Shown here: positions 60,288 through 64,000 of the stretch, piece after piece
Layout of the letters: every line of letters starts with the position of its first letter
Position numbering within the stretch: position 1 is the first letter of the stretch
DNA from: Hyalangium gracile
GTDB lineage: Bacteria > Myxococcota > Myxococcia > Myxococcales > Myxococcaceae
Direction of reading: 5' to 3'
NCBI RefSeq assembly: GCF_020103725.1
Contig: NZ_JAHXBG010000009.1
Span: 62,001 to 126,000, forward strand
DNA: 64,000 nucleotides
The notes under the pieces: model-generated
Told to the model about the DNA's origin: nothing
The model's database searches: none
Seen by the model: only the letters and a program-made list of their open reading frames with translations
Position numbers and translations under genes: made by a program

Positions 60288-61352
60288 ATGAAAGACGATA
60301 ACGCTCCTCTCCCACGCGAGGCCGAGTTCCTTCTTTACCAGACCGAGGACGGTCGAACCCGCGTCGAGGTCCGCTTCGAGGGGGAGACTCTGTGGCTGAC
60401 GCAAGCAGCCCTCGCGGCGCTCTTCCAGACCACGCCTCAGAACATCACTCAGCACATCGCCGCCATCTATGCGGAGCGCGAGCTGGAGGAGGACGCAACT
60501 TGTAAGCCGTTCTTACAAGTTCGCGAGGAGGGAATGCGGCGCGTCCAACGCAGCCTCAAGCACTACAACCTCCCGATGATTCTGGCGGTTGGTTACCGGG
60601 TCCGCTCGCACCGCGGAACGCAGTTCCGCCAATGGGCGACCGCTCGCTTGGATGAGTACCTTCGCAAAGGCTTCACACTCGACGACAGCCGCCTGAAGAA
60701 CCCGCCAGGCCCCGGTGTCCCGGATTACTTCAACGAGCTGCTTGCGCGCATCCGCGACATCCGGTCGTCGGAGAAGGTCTTCTGGAAGAAGGTGCTGGAG
60801 ATCTACTCGACCAGCATCGACTATGACCCGCACACCGAGTCGTCCCAGCTCTTCTTCGCTACCGTGCAGAATAAGATGCACTGGGCCGCCCACGGTCACA
60901 CCGCAGCCGAGATCATCATTGCCCGAGCGGATGCTGCGAAGCCAAACATGGGCCTGACCTCGTGGGCAGGAGATGTCCCTCGCCGGGCCGATGTGGCCGT
61001 GGCAAAGAACTACCTGATCACGGAGGAGCTCGAAGCACTCAACCGCATCGTCAACGCCTACCTGGAGTTCGCGGAGCTCCAGGCGCTGAGCCGCAAGCCC
61101 ATGTACATGTCCGATTGGATCTCGAAGCTCGACGACTTCCTGCGTCTATCAGAGCGGGAGGTCCTCCAGAATGCTGGCTCGATCTCGCGAGAGACAGCTG
61201 TGGCAAAGGCCGAGCATGAGTACGCGCGCTTCTCGGCCCAGCGTGCGAACAAGCCATCTCCAGTCGAGGCACACTTCGCGAACGCCATCACTGAAGTCCG
61301 GCAGCTCGAGAAGCAACGAACCTCGCGCCCCAAGGGGCGCAAGAAGCCGTGA
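60288..61352 (+). CDS. RhuM-family protein
   Basis: It has 354 residues. The N-terminal part has ETLWLTQAALAALFQTTPQNITQHIAAIYAERELEEDAT, a DNA-binding-like motif of the RhuM family, followed by YNLPMILAVGYRVRSHRGTQFRQWATARLDEYLRKGF, the hallmark of RhuM-type proteins. A longer C-terminal region holds GHTAAEIIIARADAAKPNMGLTSW and ends with a basic tail. RhuM proteins are found on pathogenicity and defence islands; exact function unknown. GC content is visibly lower here than in the retron operon, so acquisition is likely. Confidence 0.88.
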   Translation: MKDDNAPLPREAEFLLYQTEDGRTRVEVRFEGETLWLTQAALAALFQTTPQNITQHIAAIYAERELEEDATCKPFLQVREEGMRRVQRSLKHYNLPMILAVGYRVRSHRGTQFRQWATARLDEYLRKGFTLDDSRLKNPPGPGVPDYFNELLARIRDIRSSEKVFWKKVLEIYSTSIDYDPHTESSQLFFATVQNKMHWAAHGHTAAEIIIARADAAKPNMGLTSWAGDVPRRADVAVAKNYLITEELEALNRIVNAYLEFAELQALSRKPMYMSDWISKLDDFLRLSEREVLQNAGSISRETAVAKAEHEYARFSAQRANKPSPVEAHFANAITEVRQLEKQRTSRPKGRKKP

Positions 61353-61384
61353 GCAGCAATGCTCTAGCCGGCACACACTCGGAG

Positions 61385-61744
61385 CTATGGGCTGGGCGAG
61401 CTCGCGGCACCCTCTGGCGCCTCGGGGACGACGACCTCACGCACCACCGAGCGCGAGGCGCCGTCGAACTCCAGGTCCAACAGCCGGCCCGAGTGCTTCT
61501 CCGCCAGCCCGAACCGCAGCCGCCAGTAGTTCGGACGGATCTGCACCGCCTCTCGGTTATCCGCCAGCGCGTAGCCCTGCATCCGGGCGTACTCCTCGCC
61601 GGCCTGTAGCACCTCGCGGTAGCCCAGCTCCGACTGCACGGTCGGCGAGGCAGGAGGCTGTGGAGGACGCTCGGCCGCCGTCGTGGCGCACGCAGCGGCA
61701 AGCAGGCAGGAAACCATCAAGGAGGTCAGGCTCAGGCGGCTCAT
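61385..61744 (-). CDS. Small lipoprotein
   Basis: It has 119 residues from the ATG at 61744; a longer frame to 61867 includes shadow sequence. The lipoprotein signal (LMVSCLLAAAC, Cys19) is followed by a Pro-rich stretch and a compact domain (SELGYREVLQAGEEYARMQGY... NREAVQIRPNYWRLRFGL, EFDGASRSVVREVV). It ends in Ser/Pro residues. No family recognised; probably periplasmic, and convergent with RhuM. Confidence 0.75.
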   Translation of the reverse strand: MSRLSLTSLMVSCLLAAACATTAAERPPQPPASPTVQSELGYREVLQAGEEYARMQGYALADNREAVQIRPNYWRLRFGLAEKHSGRLLDLEFDGASRSVVREVVVPEAPEGAASSPSP

Positions 61745-61871
61745 ACCCCGAGGTAGAGCATCCGCCGTGCCAGTGCCACTCCAAAGCCCTGGGACTGAAG
61801 GGGGCGCAAAGCCTGCGCCCTCCTCCACCGGCGCGCAGGACGTTCGCGCCGGCAACCGCCACCCCACCGAA

Positions 61872-62474
61872 TCAGGTCTTGTTCGGCAGCGGGACGCCCT
61901 GCTTCACCACCACCTCGTCGATGATGCCGTACTGCCGAGCATCCTCGGCGCTCATGAAGTAGTCGCGCTCCGTGTCCTTCTCGATGCGCTCGATGCTGTG
62001 GCCCGTGTGCTTCACCATCAGCCCGTTGAGGTAGGCCTTCAGGCGGAGGATCTCCTTGGCCTGGATGTCGATGTCCGTGGCCTGGCCCTGCGCCCCGCCC
62101 AGCGGCTGGTGGATCATGATGCGCGCGTTCGGCAGCGCGTACCGCTTGCCCTTCGTCCCCGCCAGCAGCAGCAGCGCCGCCGCCGACGCCGCCTGCCCGA
62201 TGCAGATCGTCGACACCGGACACTTCACGTACTGCATCGTGTCATAGATGGCCAGACCCGCCGTCACCACGCCGCCCGGTGAGTTGATGTAGATGTTGAT
62301 GCCCTTGTCCGGGTCCTCGGACTCCAGGAAGAGCATCTGGGCGACGATGACGTTGGCCACCTCGTCATTGATGGGCGTGCCCAGCAGGATGATGCGGTCC
62401 TTCAGCAGCCGGCTGTAGAGGTCGTACGCCCGCTCGCCGCGGTGCGTGGTCTCGATGACAAAGGGGACGTTCAT
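61872..62474 (-). CDS. clpP: ATP-dependent Clp protease proteolytic subunit
   Basis: It has 200 residues, the usual ClpP length. The catalytic triad S97 (GQAASAAA), H122 (MIHQPLGG) and D171 (DTERDYFM) is complete, with [10 protein letters not shown] and [15 protein letters not shown] also matching. It forms the barrel with ClpX/ClpA-type ATPases for cytosolic protein turnover. No clpX or tig is adjacent, so this may be one of several clpP copies in the genome. Divergent from the PLD gene at 62577. Confidence 0.95.
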   Translation of the reverse strand: MNVPFVIETTHRGERAYDLYSRLLKDRIILLGTPINDEVANVIVAQMLFLESEDPDKGINIYINSPGGVVTAGLAIYDTMQYVKCPVSTICIGQAASAAALLLLAGTKGKRYALPNARIMIHQPLGGAQGQATDIDIQAKEILRLKAYLNGLMVKHTGHSIERIEKDTERDYFMSAEDARQYGIIDEVVVKQGVPLPNKT

Positions 62475-62576
62475 GGCTCCCCTACCCTAATCTCCCCCGC
62501 CCCCGCACGCTCGCCTGTTCTTCACGGACCGTACGCTGCGATACGATCGGCCCCCCGCCCCTCGGGTGGGAGCCCC

Positions 62577-63263
62577 ATGGACGCCTCCGAAATCGACGCC
62601 ATCCTGACCGCCACCCTGGCGGACCGGCAGCTCACCCGCTCCGAGCGCCGCGCCCTCCAGACCGTCCTCGAAGACAGGCGGGCAAGCGAGGCCGTGCTCG
62701 CCCTGTTCCGCTCCCGCGCCTTCGCCCTGGCGAGGGACTCGGTGACCGACCCTCGCGCCCGCCAGGTCATCTCCTGGCTCGAGGAGACCGTCCAGGCCCT
62801 GCTGCCCACCCGCCGAGTCCCCGATGCCTCGCGCATGGAGGCCCACTTCTCCCCCGGCGACGGGCCCCTGCGCGCCATCGTCAAGCTGATTGGCGAGGCG
62901 CGCGGATCCATCAATGTATGTGTCTTCACGGTGACGGATGATCGCCTCACCCGCGCCCTCCTCGAGGCCCACCAGCGCGGCATCCGGGTGCGCGTGGTGA
63001 GCGACGACGACAAGTCGATCGACCCCGGCTCGGACATGGAGCGCCTGCGCGAGTCCGGCATCCCGGTCCGCCTGGACCGCGCCGAGGCCCACATGCACCA
63101 CAAGTTCGCCGTGTTCGACCGGCTGCGCCTGCTCACCGGCAGCTACAACTGGACGCGCTCGGCCGCCGACGTGAACCACGAGAACGTGCTCGTCTCGGAC
63201 GACCCGAGGCTCGTCCAGCCCTTCTGCCGGGCCTTCGACGACCTGTGGACCGCGCTGGAGTAG
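62577..63263 (+). CDS. Single-HKD phospholipase D-like protein
   Basis: It has 228 residues from the ATG at 62577, with GGGAG upstream; the frame from 62442 runs into the clpP 5' region. A helical N-terminal part (about 1-85) carries no HKD. The HKD motif is complete once (H174-K176-D181 in HHKFAVFD), so the enzyme must dimerise to act, like Nuc-type nucleases or PLD-like phosphodiesterases. Nuclease or phosphatidyl-hydrolase activity possible; not resolved by sequence. Confidence 0.87.
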   Translation: MDASEIDAILTATLADRQLTRSERRALQTVLEDRRASEAVLALFRSRAFALARDSVTDPRARQVISWLEETVQALLPTRRVPDASRMEAHFSPGDGPLRAIVKLIGEARGSINVCVFTVTDDRLTRALLEAHQRGIRVRVVSDDDKSIDPGSDMERLRESGIPVRLDRAEAHMHHKFAVFDRLRLLTGSYNWTRSAADVNHENVLVSDDPRLVQPFCRAFDDLWTALE

Positions 63264-63270
63264 GGCTCGC

Positions 63271-63996
63271 TCAGGGCAGCGGACGGAACGAGGTGAAGAA
63301 GCGCTCGGCCTCTCCTGGCGCCGCCAGCCGCTGGTCGTACTGCGCGCGCAGGATGTAGCCACGGTCCTCGCGCAGCCCGAACCAGTACTCCTCGCGAACC
63401 TCTCCGCGCGTCACCGCCGAGTCCCCCGAGAAGACCAGGTGACGCCCCGCGATGCCCGCCAGCTCTCGCGGCTCGTCGCTCCTGGCGGGATTGCGCTGCG
63501 CCCGGACCTGGGCGGCCAGCGCGCTCCGGATCTCCTCGAGCACCTGCTCCCGCTCCGCATCCGTCGTCGGTGGCGACTCCAGCTTCCAGGTCGTCACGCT
63601 GTAGTCGTGCTCCTCCCAGAGGCGCACCCCGTGCGTCTCCCCCTCCTGCCGTGAGCTCCGAGCAGGCCCATGCAGCGCCGTCCAGCGCGCGGGAGCCGCG
63701 TCCGGCATGAGGATGGAGAAGCCGGCTTTCGCGTCCTTGTACGAAGACCACTCGGGCGCTTTCGGAGTCCGGCCGCTGCCCACCGTCAGGATGCCCACGA
63801 GCACCAGGACGATGCCCATGAACCACAGGGAGAACAGCCCCAGGCTCGCCAGGATGGACGGCGGGTGCATGCGGACGCGCAGGTGCACCTCCTGCATGGT
63901 CCGGACGTATTGCTTGAGCCGGTTGTCGCCCTTGACCGCGTTGGAGATCAGCTCGCCCACCGCCGTGTACAGGGAGCGCAGCGAGGACTCGTCCAT
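63271..63996 (-). CDS. Single-TM protein of unknown function (possibly 5'-extended beyond window)
   Basis: It has 241 residues as read from the ATG at 63996; the true start may lie to the right of the window, since the GGAG there is directly next to the ATG with no spacer. One TM helix (about 48-72, ILASLGLFSLWFMGIVLVLVGIL) separates a short cytoplasmic N-terminus from a C-terminal domain. That domain carries YKDAKAGFSILMPDAAPARW, SVTTWKLE and RGEVREEYWFGLREDRGYILRAQYD. No catalytic motif. Function not recognised. Confidence 0.7.
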   Translation of the reverse strand: MDESSLRSLYTAVGELISNAVKGDNRLKQYVRTMQEVHLRVRMHPPSILASLGLFSLWFMGIVLVLVGILTVGSGRTPKAPEWSSYKDAKAGFSILMPDAAPARWTALHGPARSSRQEGETHGVRLWEEHDYSVTTWKLESPPTTDAEREQVLEEIRSALAAQVRAQRNPARSDEPRELAGIAGRHLVFSGDSAVTRGEVREEYWFGLREDRGYILRAQYDQRLAAPGEAERFFTSFRPLP

Positions 63997-64000
63997 CTCC

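Overview
The window is high-GC DNA with the gene content of a myxobacterium, most likely Cystobacterineae (an Archangium, Cystobacter, Hyalangium or Stigmatella relative). This rests on Hanks-type kinases, a retron reverse transcriptase of the Mx162/Sa163 type, many lipoproteins, pseudopilins, an acyl-CoA oxidase, and an orphan VgrG operon with DUF2169, DUF4150-like and DUF3396-like proteins. Assignments come from reading the sequence; no database search was run.

Layout. 1-14.4 kb: a giant TPR gene running off the left edge, divergent from a kinase fused to a degenerate nucleotide-cyclase-like domain. A second kinase follows, with a small secreted protein that repeats its C-terminal four-cysteine module, then a small lipoprotein. 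14.4-25 kb: an 1807-residue polytopic membrane protein, four minor-pilin genes and an M23 lipoprotein. 25.1-27.1 kb: a lipoprotein with a putative nuclease-like C-terminus plus a downstream partner, resembling a SitA/SitI-type toxin-immunity pair. 27.1-36 kb: argB-argC, a GNAT acetyltransferase, an endonuclease III-like protein, a two-HKD phospholipase D, an acyl-CoA oxidase with an N-terminal extension, and small envelope proteins.

36.1-51.9 kb is one minus-strand operon-like run: a small membrane protein, a ketosynthase-fold protein lacking catalytic residues, DUF2169, a HEAT-like protein, a DUF3396-like putative immunity protein, a PAAR-like protein, a DUF6484-like protein, a propeller-like protein, a candidate effector and three different vgrG genes. 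No T6SS core genes are present, so this looks like an effector-loading island that uses an apparatus encoded elsewhere.

52.0-60.0 kb, also on the minus strand, is the most notable locus: WGR-propeller, WGR-HEAT and winged-helix-SWIM genes that are coupled or overlapping, followed directly by a retron msr-msd region and its reverse transcriptase. The msr-msd is readable by eye: about 32-base a1/a2 inverted repeats, two msr hairpins and a long msd hairpin. It is probably a multi-protein retron defence system. A RhuM-family gene of lower GC lies just upstream. The right end (61.4-64 kb) holds a lipoprotein, ClpP, a single-HKD PLD protein and a one-TM protein. No tRNA, rRNA, CRISPR array or insertion sequence was recognised, and no stretch over 300 bases lacks a gene or ncRNA.
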